Assembly (NCBI RefSeq): GCF_000382285.1
Contig: NZ_KB907932.1
Span: forward strand, 88,972-152,971
Direction: 5' to 3'
Origin: Solimonas variicoloris DSM 15731
GTDB taxonomy: Bacteria > Pseudomonadota > Gammaproteobacteria > Nevskiales > Nevskiaceae
DNA length: 64,000 bases
A model generated the notes under the pieces. It was given only the letters and a program-made list of their open reading frames with translations, did not search any database and was not told where the DNA came from. Made by a program: the position numbers and the translations under genes. Below, piece after piece: positions 44,230 through 52,778 of the stretch (positions within the stretch are counted from its first letter, which is position 1; every line of letters starts with the position of its first letter).

Positions 44230-45201
44230 GTGCGCCCTCTGCTCCGCCGTCTCGCCGTCGTCCTCTTCCTCGCGTCGCTGCAGGCCTGCGGAGGCGGCGG
44301 CGGCGGTGACAGCAGCGGCGAGCCGCCGGCGGCGACGCCGGCGCCGAGCCTGGACACCACGCTCGCCGGCTATCCGCAGGCCTACGACGTCTACGATCCC
44401 GGCAACGCGACGCGTGCCGTGGTCTTCCTGCACGGCGGCATGGGCGACAAGGCCTCGTTCGCGTACAAGCTCGGCCTGCTCACGCAGTCCGGCACGCCGA
44501 GCAGCGCCACCGTGAACTGGAACTGGCTCGCCGCGCATCGCGTGCTCGCCGTGTTCCCGCAGGGCCAGCATCGCGCCGACGCGCCGAAGGCGACGACCTG
44601 GTCGAACTACGTGATGGACTCGGGCGCCGACGACCGCGCCTTCCTGGCCGCGCTCAGCAGCACGCTGGCCTCGCGCAGCGGCATCGCCGCCGTGCACTAC
44701 GTCGGCCACTCCAACGGCGGCATGATGGTCAACCGCCTGTGGTGCGAGGCGCCGCGCGCGGCGTCGGTCTACGTCGCGCTCGCCGGCCCGGCGTCCGAGC
44801 ACTTCCTGGCGTCGGCGACGCCGTGCGCGCCGTCGCTGCAGCGGCCCTACCTCGGCATCGTCGGCGCGCAGGACGACGTGCTGCAGGCCAAGGGCCACTG
44901 GAGCGATCCGACTTGGACGATCACCCCGGTGCTGGCCGATACGCCGGCCTTCCTCGATCCGGTGCTGATCGGCGAGTGGGCGCAGTTCCAGAGCCGCGTC
45001 GCCGCCGTCTGCGGCGAGAGCCCGACGCTGGCCGGCGCCGTGACCGTCGACCAGACCGAGATCTGGACGCACTGCGGCGGCCGCCTCGAAGTGCGCCGGC
45101 CGCTGCAGCTCGACCACAGCCTCGGCCTGCCGGAGGCGAACGGCGGCACCTCGCTGCTCGACACCGTGGTCGACTTCATCGACGCCCAGAGCGCGCCCTG
45201 A
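44230..45201 (+). CDS. Secreted lipoprotein esterase, PHB depolymerase/LpqC-like alpha/beta hydrolase
   Basis: This 323-residue protein has a lipoprotein signal ending LQAC, followed by a Gly-rich tether. The hydrolase core has VVFLHGGMGDKASF (oxyanion-hole loop) and the nucleophile elbow VGHSNGGMM. A late His lies in LQLDHSLGLP, completing the triad with an Asp that I cannot assign with certainty. Cysteines in LWCEAPRA, ATPCAPS and WTHCGG resemble the feruloyl esterase/PHB depolymerase group. GTG at 44230 is the start, with a TACAAA string about 35 bases upstream as a possible -10. Confidence 0.78.
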   Translation: MRPLLRRLAVVLFLASLQACGGGGGGDSSGEPPAATPAPSLDTTLAGYPQAYDVYDPGNATRAVVFLHGGMGDKASFAYKLGLLTQSGTPSSATVNWNWLAAHRVLAVFPQGQHRADAPKATTWSNYVMDSGADDRAFLAALSSTLASRSGIAAVHYVGHSNGGMMVNRLWCEAPRAASVYVALAGPASEHFLASATPCAPSLQRPYLGIVGAQDDVLQAKGHWSDPTWTITPVLADTPAFLDPVLIGEWAQFQSRVAAVCGESPTLAGAVTVDQTEIWTHCGGRLEVRRPLQLDHSLGLPEANGGTSLLDTVVDFIDAQSAP

Positions 45202-45268
45202 TCGCCCCCTGAGCGCTCCCTGCCCCGGCGCGCCGATGCGCAGGCCGCCGCGCCGCGCGGCGGTCTGG

Positions 45269-45274
45269 GATAAT
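45269..45274 (+). promoter_or_regulatory. Possible -10 element of rlmKL
   Basis: GATAAT ends six bases before the rlmKL ATG at 45280. If used, transcription would start at or within a base or two of the start codon, giving a leaderless message. Confidence 0.35.
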
Positions 45275-45279
45275 GGCGC

Positions 45280-47586
45280 ATGCAAGAAACCCCCGCGGAT
45301 ACCTTTCCCCTTTTCGTCACCTGCTCGCGCGGCGTCGAACCGCTGCTGGTCGCCGAGCTGACGGCGCTCGGCGCGATCGGCGCCGGCGAGAAGCGCGGCG
45401 GCGTCGCCTGCAGCGCGACGCTCGAAACCGCCTACCGCGCCTGCCTGTGGTCGCGGCTCGCCAGCCGCGTGCTGCTGCCGCTGAAGACCTTCGCGCTCGG
45501 CGACGCGCAGGCGATCTACGACGCCGCCGGCGAAATCGTCTGGCCGGACCTGTTCGCCTCGCACAGCCGCTTCGCGATCGAGGTCGCCGGCCGCACGCCG
45601 GGCATCGCCAACACGCATTTCGCCGGTCTCAAGCTCAAGGACGCGATCGTCGACGGCTTCCGCGCCGCCGGCTTCGAGCGCCCGAGCGTCGACACCGACG
45701 AGCCCGACATCCGCCTGCATCTGCACCTCGACCGCGAACAGGGCACGCTGAGCCTCGACCTCGCCGGCGAAAGCCTGCACCGCCGCGGCTACCGCGCGCG
45801 CGGCGTCGAGGCGCCGCTGAAAGAGAACCTCGCCTGCGCGATCCTCGTGCGCGCCGGCTGGCCGGAGCTGATGACGCAGGCCGACGCGCCGCTCGTCGAC
45901 CCGATGTGCGGCTCCGGCACGCTGCTGATCGAAGGCGCCTGGATGGCCGCCGACATCGCGCCCGGCATCCTGCGCGAGCGTTGGGGTTTCGAAGCCTGGC
46001 TCGACCACAAGCCGGCGCTGTGGCAGCGCCTGCTGACCGAAGCCGGGCGCCGCCGCGCCGCCGGACTCGCCGCGCTGCAGGCGCGCTTCTTCGGCTCCGA
46101 CCTCGAACCGCGCGCGATCGCGGCGGCGAAAGCGAACGCCGAGCGCGCCGGACTCGCCGGCAAGCTGCAGCTCGAGATCGGCGACGCGATCGATCTGCGC
46201 GCGCCGGGCCCGGTGCCGGGCCTGGTCGTCACCAATCCGCCGTACGGCGAGCGCCTCGCCCACGAGGCCGAGCTGGTCAAGCTCTACTCGCTGCTTGGCG
46301 TGACGCTGCAGCAGCACTTCGGCGGCTGGCGCTTCGGCTTCTTCACCGCGCGCGACGATCTGGCGCAGCGCCTCGGCCTGCGCGCGAGCAAGATTTCCTC
46401 GCTCTACAACGGCGCGATTCCCTGCAAGCTGCTGCGCTTCGACATTCCCGGCGGCGCGGGCGCGGCCGCCGAGGGCGCGCCACCGCCGGCCGCCGCCGAA
46501 CCGACCGAGGACTTTGCCAACCGCCTGCGCAAGAACGTCCGCCATCTCGGCAAGTGGGCCAAGCGCAGCGGCGTGAGCTGCTGGCGCGTCTACGACGCCG
46601 ACCTGCCCGAGTACGCCGTCGCCGTCGATCTGTACGAGACCGTCGACGGCGAGCGCCACGCGCACGTGCAGGAATACGCGGCGCCGAAGACCGTCGACCC
46701 GGCGCGCGCCGAGAAGCGCCTGCGCGGCGCGCTGGCCGGCGTGCAGTCGGTGCTGGAGATTCCGCCGGCGCGCCTGCACTACAAGCTGCGCCAGTCGCAG
46801 AAGGGCACGAGCCAGTACCAGCGCCAGAGCGAGGCCGAGCGCCTGCACGTGATCGACGAATACGGCTGCAAGCTGTACGTGAACTTCGACGATTACCTCG
46901 ACACCGGCGTGTTCCTCGACCACCGGCCGATCCGCCTGCGCATCCAGCAGGAAGCCGCCGGCAAGCGCTTCCTGAACCTGTTCTGCTACACGGCCTCGGC
47001 CAGCGTGCACGCGGCGCGCGGCGGCGCGGCGAGCACGCTGTCGCTGGACATGTCGAACACGTACCTCGACTGGGCGCAGCGCAATCTGCTGCTCAACGAC
47101 TTCCATTCGCAACAGTACGAGCGGCCGCCGCTGCCCGGCACCAAGCTGCCGAAGCACGCGCTGGTGCGCGCCGACTGCCTCGCCTGGCTCGAAACGCGCG
47201 CCGAACTGCCGACGCCGCCGCAGTTCGATCTGATCTTCCTCGATCCGCCGACCTTCTCGAACTCGAAGAAGATGGAAGGCACGCTCGACATCCAGCGCGA
47301 CCACGGCCCGCTGATCCGCCTCACGATGGCGCTGCTCGCGCCCGGCGGCACGCTGTACTTCTCGACCAACCGCCACGGCTTCAAGCTCGACGCGCTGATC
47401 GAAGGCCAGTTCGACGCCCGCGACATCACCGCGCAGACGCTCGACGAAGACTTCAAGCGCCCGCCGCCGGCGCACAAGTGCTGGGCGATCCGGCGCCGCG
47501 AGGGTGGCAGCCTGCCGAGCTTCACGCACGTGTCAGTCGGCGCCGACGACGACGAAGCGCCCGGTGAAGACGAGGACGACAACTGA
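45280..47586 (+). CDS. rlmKL: Bifunctional 23S rRNA methyltransferase RlmKL
   Basis: This 768-residue fusion methylates 23S rRNA: the N-terminal RlmL half makes m2G2445 and the C-terminal RlmK half makes m7G2069 (E. coli numbering). The RlmL half has a THUMP-containing N-terminus (FVTCSRGVEPLLVAEL), the SAM motif VDPMCGSGTLLIEGAWMA and the catalytic NPPYGERL. The RlmK half has FLNLFCYTASASVHAARGG and the catalytic DPPTFSNSKKM. The C-terminus is extended by an acidic tail (DDDEAPGEDEDDN). Confidence 0.96.
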   Translation: MQETPADTFPLFVTCSRGVEPLLVAELTALGAIGAGEKRGGVACSATLETAYRACLWSRLASRVLLPLKTFALGDAQAIYDAAGEIVWPDLFASHSRFAIEVAGRTPGIANTHFAGLKLKDAIVDGFRAAGFERPSVDTDEPDIRLHLHLDREQGTLSLDLAGESLHRRGYRARGVEAPLKENLACAILVRAGWPELMTQADAPLVDPMCGSGTLLIEGAWMAADIAPGILRERWGFEAWLDHKPALWQRLLTEAGRRRAAGLAALQARFFGSDLEPRAIAAAKANAERAGLAGKLQLEIGDAIDLRAPGPVPGLVVTNPPYGERLAHEAELVKLYSLLGVTLQQHFGGWRFGFFTARDDLAQRLGLRASKISSLYNGAIPCKLLRFDIPGGAGAAAEGAPPPAAAEPTEDFANRLRKNVRHLGKWAKRSGVSCWRVYDADLPEYAVAVDLYETVDGERHAHVQEYAAPKTVDPARAEKRLRGALAGVQSVLEIPPARLHYKLRQSQKGTSQYQRQSEAERLHVIDEYGCKLYVNFDDYLDTGVFLDHRPIRLRIQQEAAGKRFLNLFCYTASASVHAARGGAASTLSLDMSNTYLDWAQRNLLLNDFHSQQYERPPLPGTKLPKHALVRADCLAWLETRAELPTPPQFDLIFLDPPTFSNSKKMEGTLDIQRDHGPLIRLTMALLAPGGTLYFSTNRHGFKLDALIEGQFDARDITAQTLDEDFKRPPPAHKCWAIRRREGGSLPSFTHVSVGADDDEAPGEDEDDN

Positions 47587-47640
47587 GCCGCCGGCCTCGG
47601 CCTCAGCGGCTGCGGGCGGCGCCAGGCAAGCCCTGAACAA

Positions 47641-47771
47641 GTTCATACACCGGCATGGCGAGGCGCCGTCGGCGACGAAACCCTCCGGCGGTGCACGACG
47701 CAGCCGGAGTCTCTGGATCGCCACGGCCGCTGCGCCGCCATCGCGATGGCGGCGCTATCCAGACCTTTCCT
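47641..47771 (+). repeat. Dispersed palindromic repeat, copy B
   Basis: This 131-base unit lies after rlmKL and matches copy A at 42630 in the order and spacing of six conserved blocks. Its right end runs directly into the small inverted-repeat element at 47770. Together these two repeats fill most of the 344-base gap between rlmKL and the DUF4337-like gene. Confidence 0.7.
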
Positions 47772-47934
47772 AGTGTCCTGCCTCAGAAATTCGCATGCGA
47801 ATTCGCCGGTTCTTTTCGTGCCTGGCGGCGTTGCGCCTCCTCGCCATAGCGGTGCTATGCCTTGTCGTTGCGCCTTGCCAGCCGCGAAAAGCCCTCGGCG
47901 ACTTCATCAAGCAACTTCTGAGACAGGACACTAG
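47770..47934. mobile_element. 165-bp MITE-like element with 19-bp terminal inverted repeats
   Basis: CTAGTGTCCTGCCTCAGAA at 47770-47788 is the inverted match, with one mismatch, of TTCTGAGACAGGACACTAG at 47916-47934. Both ends are bounded by CTAG. A short frame inside (MRIRRFFSCLAALRLL) resembles a signal peptide, but there is no evidence that it is translated. The element is too small to encode a transposase. Its right CTAG overlaps the stop codon of the next gene. Confidence 0.7.
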
Positions 47935-48482
47935 AGCGCGAACGCGACGATCCACTGCGCCACGGCCGCGAGCGCGCTGACGGCGGCGACGCCGAACAGC
48001 CACTTGCGGCGCGTCAGCGCCGTGATCGACGCCGCCGAGATCGAAATCTGGAACAGCGTGATCGCCATCGCCAGCTTCTCGTGCGGACGCAGCGCGCGCT
48101 CGGCGTGGGCATTGGACTGCGCGGACGCGCTTTCGAGCGCCTCGGCCTTGCCGCGCAGCTCGGCGAGCTCGGTTTCGTACTTGTCGATCTTGGCCTGGAT
48201 CTCGCCGGCCTTGGCCGCGTCGTGCTCGGCCTCCAGCCGTCCCTGCAGGATCGCCAGCTTGATCGACTTGGCCTGGTAGTAGGCCCACTGGTCGGACGCG
48301 CGCGCCTGGCTCAGCACCGCATCGTTCTTGTAGTACAGCGCTTCGTTCTGCGTGTGGCCGCCGAAGTAGCTGCAGATCGCCGCCAGCGTGGCGACGATGG
48401 CGGTGAACAGGGCGACCGACTGGCCCAGCCTGCCCCCTTCGTGCGGATGGGCGTGGTGGGCGTGAATCTCGGGTTCTTCCAT
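47931..48482 (-). CDS. DUF4337-like membrane protein
   Basis: The product has 183 residues and starts MEEPEIHAHHAHPHEGG, a His-rich cytoplasmic head. A first membrane helix (VALFTAIVATLAAICSYFGG, about residues 24-43) is followed by a charged helical region likely to form a coiled coil (LEAEHDAAKAGEIQAKIDKY), then two more helices at the C-terminus. The layout and the YYKNDAVLSQARASDQWAYYQAKSIK block fit DUF4337. The function is unknown. Its stop codon TAG is the terminal CTAG of the adjacent element, so the natural C-terminus may have been altered by insertion. Confidence 0.7.
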   Translation of the reverse strand: MEEPEIHAHHAHPHEGGRLGQSVALFTAIVATLAAICSYFGGHTQNEALYYKNDAVLSQARASDQWAYYQAKSIKLAILQGRLEAEHDAAKAGEIQAKIDKYETELAELRGKAEALESASAQSNAHAERALRPHEKLAMAITLFQISISAASITALTRRKWLFGVAAVSALAAVAQWIVAFAL

Positions 48483-48637
48483 GGCGAGGCGTGGCGGACG
48501 GCGATGAGCGGCGGGAGAGTGCCGCGCGGTGTGACCGTGCGGACGCCGGATCGTTCCGTGCGCCCGCGCGCATCGCTCGGGCCGTCGTCCGGGCACCGCG
48601 CCGCGCCCGGCCGATGCCGGCGGCGCGGCGCAAGCGG

Positions 48638-49351
48638 CTACAGCTTGGCGCCGATGCGCTGCGCGTAGTCCTCGGTGTCGTCGCCGACGCAGCGCGCGTG
48701 CCGCGCCAGCTGCTGCAGCGCGGCGGCGATGGCGCGGCGCTGCGCGTCGCCGAGCAGCGTGCGGCCGTTGCGCGCGTCGAGCTTGACGATCTCGTCGACC
48801 GCCATCAGCAACCGGTAGATCGTCTTCAGGCGAAAGCCGCGCAGGTCCGGCGTCTGCGCCAGCGCATCGAGCAGGCGGACGACGCCGTCGATCGCCTGGA
48901 ACTGCGGCCGCACCTGCAGCGCGCAGGCGGCGCCGAAGGCGAGGCCCTGGTCGGCGGTCTGCGCCAGATCGGCGAACAGGAAGTCGATCGACGCGAGCCC
49001 CTTGGCCTTGGCCTTGAGGCGCGTGGCGAGGCGGTTCAGCTCGGCGGCCGGCGCGTCCGGATCGAAAGCCTTGCAGTCGTCCAGGTAATCGTCCTGCATC
49101 ACCTGGTAGGTGGCCTTGATCTCGTCGAGCTCCTTCTTAGTCGCGTCGACGCTCTGCTGCAGGGCGCGGAACTTGGCTTCGAAATCGCCGACGCGAATGC
49201 TTTCGAGCCAGGACGAGGCCCAGGGCACCATCGCCAGGCCGATCAGCGCCATGCCGGCGGCGTCGATGGTGATCGCGTGACTGACGTGCGCCACCGCCAG
49301 CAGCGCGATGACGATCGAAAAAACTGCCTTGCCCGCTGTCTTGCCCTGCAC
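48638..49351 (-). CDS. Hypothetical membrane protein with coiled coil
   Basis: The product has 237 residues and a GTG start. Two hydrophobic helices (residues 9-27 and about 30-48) are followed by an amphipathic coiled-coil stretch (FEAKFRALQQSVDATKKELDEIKATYQVMQ). The cytoplasmic C-terminal half is helical and rich in Leu, Ala and Arg (LNRLATRLKAKAKGLASI, LQQLARHARCVGDDTEDYAQR). I recognise no family. It stands alone between a DUF4337-like gene and a broken gene, all on the minus strand. Confidence 0.6.
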   Translation of the reverse strand: MQGKTAGKAVFSIVIALLAVAHVSHAITIDAAGMALIGLAMVPWASSWLESIRVGDFEAKFRALQQSVDATKKELDEIKATYQVMQDDYLDDCKAFDPDAPAAELNRLATRLKAKAKGLASIDFLFADLAQTADQGLAFGAACALQVRPQFQAIDGVVRLLDALAQTPDLRGFRLKTIYRLLMAVDEIVKLDARNGRTLLGDAQRRAIAAALQQLARHARCVGDDTEDYAQRIGAKL

Positions 49352-49439
49352 GCCGCGCCCCCGTCCGAAGCCGGCAGCCTACAAGGCGGCGGCCACCGAC
49401 GTCACCTGCGCGCGCGGCGCGCGCCCGCGTCGCGTCCGC

Positions 49440-49812
49440 TCACCGCCGGGCCTGCCCGATCAGGTGAAAGATCATCGACAGCTGCGCGTCGGTGAGCTTG
49501 CGGAAGTCCTCGGCCAGCGCCTGCGGCTCCGGCTTCAGCACCCAGCGGCCGTCGATGCCGGTACCGACGGCCGGGTCGTCATGGCCGTCCATCTCGATCC
49601 ACGGGAAGTCGCCGTGCTTGGGGCGACCGATGCGCGGCGAAGTAGTCGCCGGCGATGCGGCCGGGGTCGTTCATCGCGGCGTCGAAATCGAAAGGCTCGG
49701 CCTCGGCCTTGTCCGGATCGCCACCGCCGAGCAGGTCGGCCTGCGCCGGCAGCGCAGCGGACAGGGACAGCACCGACAGCGCGAGCACGGCGGTACGACG
49801 GTTCGGGAGCAT
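49440..49812 (-). pseudogene. Frameshifted gene for a small periplasmic protein
   Basis: The start ATG 49812 encodes a clean signal peptide (MLPNRRTAVLALSVLSLSAA, cleavage after AQA) and continues DLLGGGDPDKAEAEPFDFDAAMNDPGRIAGDYFAA. It then loses coding character and stops at 49579. A different frame over the same region reads RIGRPKHGDFPWIEMDGHDD, then WVLKPEPQALAEDFRKLTDAQ, and ends at a stop at 49440. The total length of 373 bases is not a multiple of three. The two halves read as one protein of about 123 residues broken by a one- or two-base indel near 49630-49650. It may be a true pseudogene or a sequence error. The function is unknown. Confidence 0.65.
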
Positions 49813-49979
49813 GGCGGCAACTCGGCAACGGGATCGGCGCCATGTTCGAGCCGCACCGCCGCCGCGGCAGTCCCGATCTGCGGACGGTCGGCGGCGGCCA
49901 CTGCCGACGCCGTCACCAGCGCGGCATATCGCTTCAGGCATCATGTCGTCCCAACGCGTTGCACCCGCAAAGGCCTTCC

Positions 49980-51245
49980 GTGTCATCCGTCCCCTTCCAC
50001 GGCCGTCGCGCCGCGATCGCCTTCATCTTCGTCACGGCGGTACTCGACATCGTCGCGATGGGCATCGTCATTCCGGTGCTGCCGCAGCTGATCGAGCAGT
50101 TCACCGGCTCGAACGCGCGCGCCGGCGAGATCAACGGTCTGTTCGTCGCGCTGTGGGCGCTGATGCAGTTCGTCGCCTCGCCGGTGATCGGCTCGCTGTC
50201 CGACCGCTACGGGCGGCGGCCGGTGATCCTGCTGTCGACGGCCGGTCTCGCCTGCGACTACCTGCTGATGGCGCTGGCGCCGAACCTGTGGTGGCTGGCG
50301 CTCGGCCGCATGATCGCCGGCGTGACCTCGGCGAGCTTCACCACGGTTTACGCCTACATGGCCGACATCACGCCGCCGGAAGGCCGCGCCCGCGCCTACG
50401 GCCTGATCGGCGCGGCGTTCAGCGGCGGCTTCGTGCTCGGTCCGCTGCTCGGCGGCGCGCTCGGCGAGCTCTCGCCGCGCGCGCCGTTCTGGGCGGCGGC
50501 GGCGCTGTCCGGCCTCGCCTTCCTGTACGGCACGTTCATCCTGCCGGAGTCGCTGCCGCCGGAGCGGCGCATGGCCTTCGCCTGGCGGCGCGCCAATCCG
50601 TTCGGCTCGCTGCGCCTGCTGCGTTCGCACCCGGAGCTGTCGGGTCTGGCGGTCGTCAACTTCCTGCTCTACTTCGCCCATCACGTGTTTTCGGCAGTGT
50701 TCGTGCTGTACGCCGGCTACCGCTACGGCTGGAGCGCCTGGCAGGTCGGCACGCTGCTGGCGCTGGTCGGCGGGCTCGACATGCTGGTGCAGGGCGTGCT
50801 GGTCGGTCGCGTGGTCAGGCGCTTCGGCGATCGCGCGACGATGGTCGTCGGCCTGTTCGGCGGCGCCGCCGGCATCGCGATCATGGGTCTGGCGCCGAGC
50901 GGCCTGGTCTTCACGCTGGCGATGCTGCCGAACGCGCTGTGGGGTCTGGCGATGCCGACCCTGCAGTCGCTGATGACGCAACGCGTCTCCGAATCCGAGC
51001 AGGGTCAGCTGCAGGGCGCGAACATGAGCGTCGCCAGCATCGCCGGCGTCGTCTCGCCGCTGTTCTTCGGCTGGATCTACGCGCAATCGGTCGGCGCCGC
51101 ACCGGCCCTGCCGACGCCGGGCGCACCCTTCCTGATCGCCTCGCTGGTGCTGCTCGCCGCGGCGCTGCTCGGCTGGGCGGTCGCGCGCCAGGCCGGACGC
51201 CGCGACGGCGACGGCCCGGCCGCGACGACGGGCGCGGCCGCCTGA
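49980..51245 (+). CDS. MFS transporter, TetA/multidrug exporter type
   Basis: This 421-residue protein has twelve hydrophobic segments. The start is FVTAVLDIVAMGIVIPVLPQLIEQF, matching the TCR/Tet group of proton-coupled antiporters. Motif A is present between helices 2 and 3 (GSLSDRYGRRPVILL), and a motif C-like segment follows in helix 5 (GLIGAAFSGGFVLGPLLGG). GTG at 49980 begins the protein just before helix 1, with AAAGG upstream. The substrate cannot be read from sequence; clinical tetracycline resistance should not be assumed. Confidence 0.86.
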   Translation: MSSVPFHGRRAAIAFIFVTAVLDIVAMGIVIPVLPQLIEQFTGSNARAGEINGLFVALWALMQFVASPVIGSLSDRYGRRPVILLSTAGLACDYLLMALAPNLWWLALGRMIAGVTSASFTTVYAYMADITPPEGRARAYGLIGAAFSGGFVLGPLLGGALGELSPRAPFWAAAALSGLAFLYGTFILPESLPPERRMAFAWRRANPFGSLRLLRSHPELSGLAVVNFLLYFAHHVFSAVFVLYAGYRYGWSAWQVGTLLALVGGLDMLVQGVLVGRVVRRFGDRATMVVGLFGGAAGIAIMGLAPSGLVFTLAMLPNALWGLAMPTLQSLMTQRVSESEQGQLQGANMSVASIAGVVSPLFFGWIYAQSVGAAPALPTPGAPFLIASLVLLAAALLGWAVARQAGRRDGDGPAATTGAAA

Positions 51246-51258
51246 TCCGGAGCGCGGC

Positions 51259-51759
51259 TCAGGCTGGCGCGTCGAGCACGCGCTGCAGCAGCCAGACGTC
51301 AAGCACCTGGCCGTGCTTGACGCCGCAGCGCCGCATCAGGCCGATGCGTTCGTAGCCGAGCGCCTCGTGCAGCGCGAGACTGGCCGGGTTGCCGTCGACG
51401 ATGCGGGCGACCAGCGTCAGCACGCCAGCCTCCGGCGCCAGCCGCAACAGTTCGGCGAGCAGGGCGCGGCCGATCCCGCGCCGGCGCGCCGTGGCGCGCA
51501 CATAGACGGCGTTCTCGGCGCTGCGCTCATAGGCCGGCCGTGGCGACCACGGATACAACCGCCCCCAGCCGGCGACGCCGGCCCCATCCTCGGCGACGAC
51601 GATCGGGTAGCGGCCGCCGGGATTGAGGTGGAGCCATTCGAAGCGCTCGGCTTCGGTCTTCGGCACGGTGTCGAAGGTCGCGGTGCCGTGCAGCACCTGT
51701 TCGTCGTAGATCTCGAAGATGGCCGGCAGATCGGCCTCGGTGGCGGCGCGCAGCTTCAT
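51259..51759 (-). CDS. GNAT N-acetyltransferase, phosphinothricin/methionine sulfone acetyltransferase type
   Basis: This 166-residue GNAT protein starts MKLRAATEADLPAIFEIYDE and has TATFDTVPKTEAERFEWL. The acetyl-CoA loop reads VYVRATARRRGIGRALLAELL, followed by NPASLALHEALGYERIG. This pattern is that of the Pat/MddA group, which acetylates methionine sulfone or sulfoximine-like amino acids. It is the last of three minus-strand genes after the flavin reductase and chaB. Confidence 0.85.
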   Translation of the reverse strand: MKLRAATEADLPAIFEIYDEQVLHGTATFDTVPKTEAERFEWLHLNPGGRYPIVVAEDGAGVAGWGRLYPWSPRPAYERSAENAVYVRATARRRGIGRALLAELLRLAPEAGVLTLVARIVDGNPASLALHEALGYERIGLMRRCGVKHGQVLDVWLLQRVLDAPA

Positions 51760-51831
51760 GGCGACGGAGGATGAGAGAGCGAGCTGCCATTGTCGCGCCG
51801 CCCGCGCCGCGCCGCGCGACCGGGTGCGTGC

Positions 51832-52038
51832 TCAGCGCGCGGCCCACTGCCCGTCGATCTTCTCGTACTGCTTCTTGACCGCGGCCCAGGCGACGCGGAA
51901 GGCGATTTCCTCGCGGCGCCCGTCCTCGGCGTACGCGTGCCAGGCGTGGTTGAAGGCCTCGCGGAAGATGTCCTGCGCATGCGGCGGCAGATGCTCGCGC
52001 ACGCGCGGCGGCAGGTCCTCGTTGCAGGCGTAGGGCAT
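51832..52038 (-). CDS. chaB: ChaB family protein
   Basis: The product has 68 residues: MPYACNEDLPPRVREHLPPH, then AQDIFREAFNHAWHAYAEDG and AFRVAWAAVKKQYEK. This is the compact ChaB fold, named as a regulator of the ChaA cation/proton antiporter in E. coli, though the role is poorly supported. chaA is not nearby. The ATG at 52038 gives the conventional start. It lies 56 bases after the flavin reductase stop. Confidence 0.85.
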   Translation of the reverse strand: MPYACNEDLPPRVREHLPPHAQDIFREAFNHAWHAYAEDGRREEIAFRVAWAAVKKQYEKIDGQWAAR

Positions 52039-52094
52039 CGGCGGCTGCGGACGGTTCAGGACATCTTCTCGGGGCGCCTTCTCAGCGCGCCCTC

Positions 52095-52634
52095 TCAGGG
52101 CATCTTCGAAGCCAGCTTGATGGTCTCGCCGGCGACCATGAAACGGCCGTAGCCGCGATGGTGCAGCGTGCGCGGATCCTTGACTGCCGGATCGGCCCAG
52201 ACCTTGAGCGCCTCGAGCACGAAGAAGTTGTAGCGCGACATCAGGCGCCGGTCGCGCACGCGGCATTCGAGGCTGGCGTAGCACTCGTCGATCAGCGGCG
52301 CGCCGACCGTCGCGGCCGGGCGTGGCGTCAGGCCGAAGCGCGCGAACTTGTCGACCGTGCGCCCCGAGCAGTTGCCGCAACCGACGACCTGTCGCGCGAG
52401 CTCGACGGTCGGAATGTTCAGCACGCACTCGCGGCTGGCGTCGAGCAGACCGTAGCTGTAATCGCCCGCGCTCATCACGAAGCCGACCAGCAGCGGCTCG
52501 AATTCCATCACCGTGTGCCAGGACAGCGGCATCACGTTCGGGCGGCCGTCGCGCGCGACCGTCGTGACCAGCAGCACCGGCCCCGGTTCGAGCAGGCGGT
52601 AGGCGCGCGACATCGGCACGGCCCGCTTGACCAT
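52095..52634 (-). CDS. Flavin reductase family (FMN-binding split-barrel) protein
   Basis: This 179-residue protein resembles the DIM6/NtaB flavin reductase family. Text includes GPVLLVTTVARDGRPNVMPLSWHTVMEFEPLLVGFVMSAG, with the FMN-binding region, then ECVLNIPTVELARQVVGCGNCSGRTVDKF. The C-terminus has YGRFMVAGETIKLASKMP. ATG 52634 is chosen because the protein homology begins there; upstream residues are Arg/Ala rich and unlike the family. The GCGNCSG cysteine pair is conserved in one subgroup. Two FNR-like boxes lie between it and the divergent plus-strand genes. Confidence 0.82.
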   Translation of the reverse strand: MVKRAVPMSRAYRLLEPGPVLLVTTVARDGRPNVMPLSWHTVMEFEPLLVGFVMSAGDYSYGLLDASRECVLNIPTVELARQVVGCGNCSGRTVDKFARFGLTPRPAATVGAPLIDECYASLECRVRDRRLMSRYNFFVLEALKVWADPAVKDPRTLHHRGYGRFMVAGETIKLASKMP

Positions 52635-52752
52635 GGCGCGGCACGCGAGCGACGCCGCGCGGCGCGACGCGCCACGCACCCCTGCTGATCCGCCCATGCC
52701 CGTTCCTCCCGCTGACCGGTCTGCGACGCTACGCCGCGCCGCCTCGCGCACA

Positions 52753-52766
52753 TTGACGCGCATCAA
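52753..52766. promoter_or_regulatory. FNR/Anr-like box in the flavin reductase/DUF6763-like gap
   Basis: TTGAC-GCGC-ATCAA matches nine of the ten defined positions of TTGAT-N4-ATCAA. It lies in the 215-base gap between divergent genes starting at 52634 (minus) and 52850 (plus). Confidence 0.55.
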
Positions 52767-52778
52767 CCGGCACGCGGC

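Noticed and set aside
44167..47529. 1120-codon minus-strand frame opposite the esterase and rlmKL
   Set aside because: Lies antisense to well-defined genes and has no recognisable domain.
47795..47980. Small signal-peptide-like frame inside the 165-bp element
   Set aside because: It has no ribosome site and runs through the inverted repeat into the antisense of the next gene, so it is reported only as part of the element.
49980..51245. Tetracycline resistance determinant
   Set aside because: The MFS protein has TetA-like motifs but these occur in many exporters of unknown substrate; resistance is not supported.
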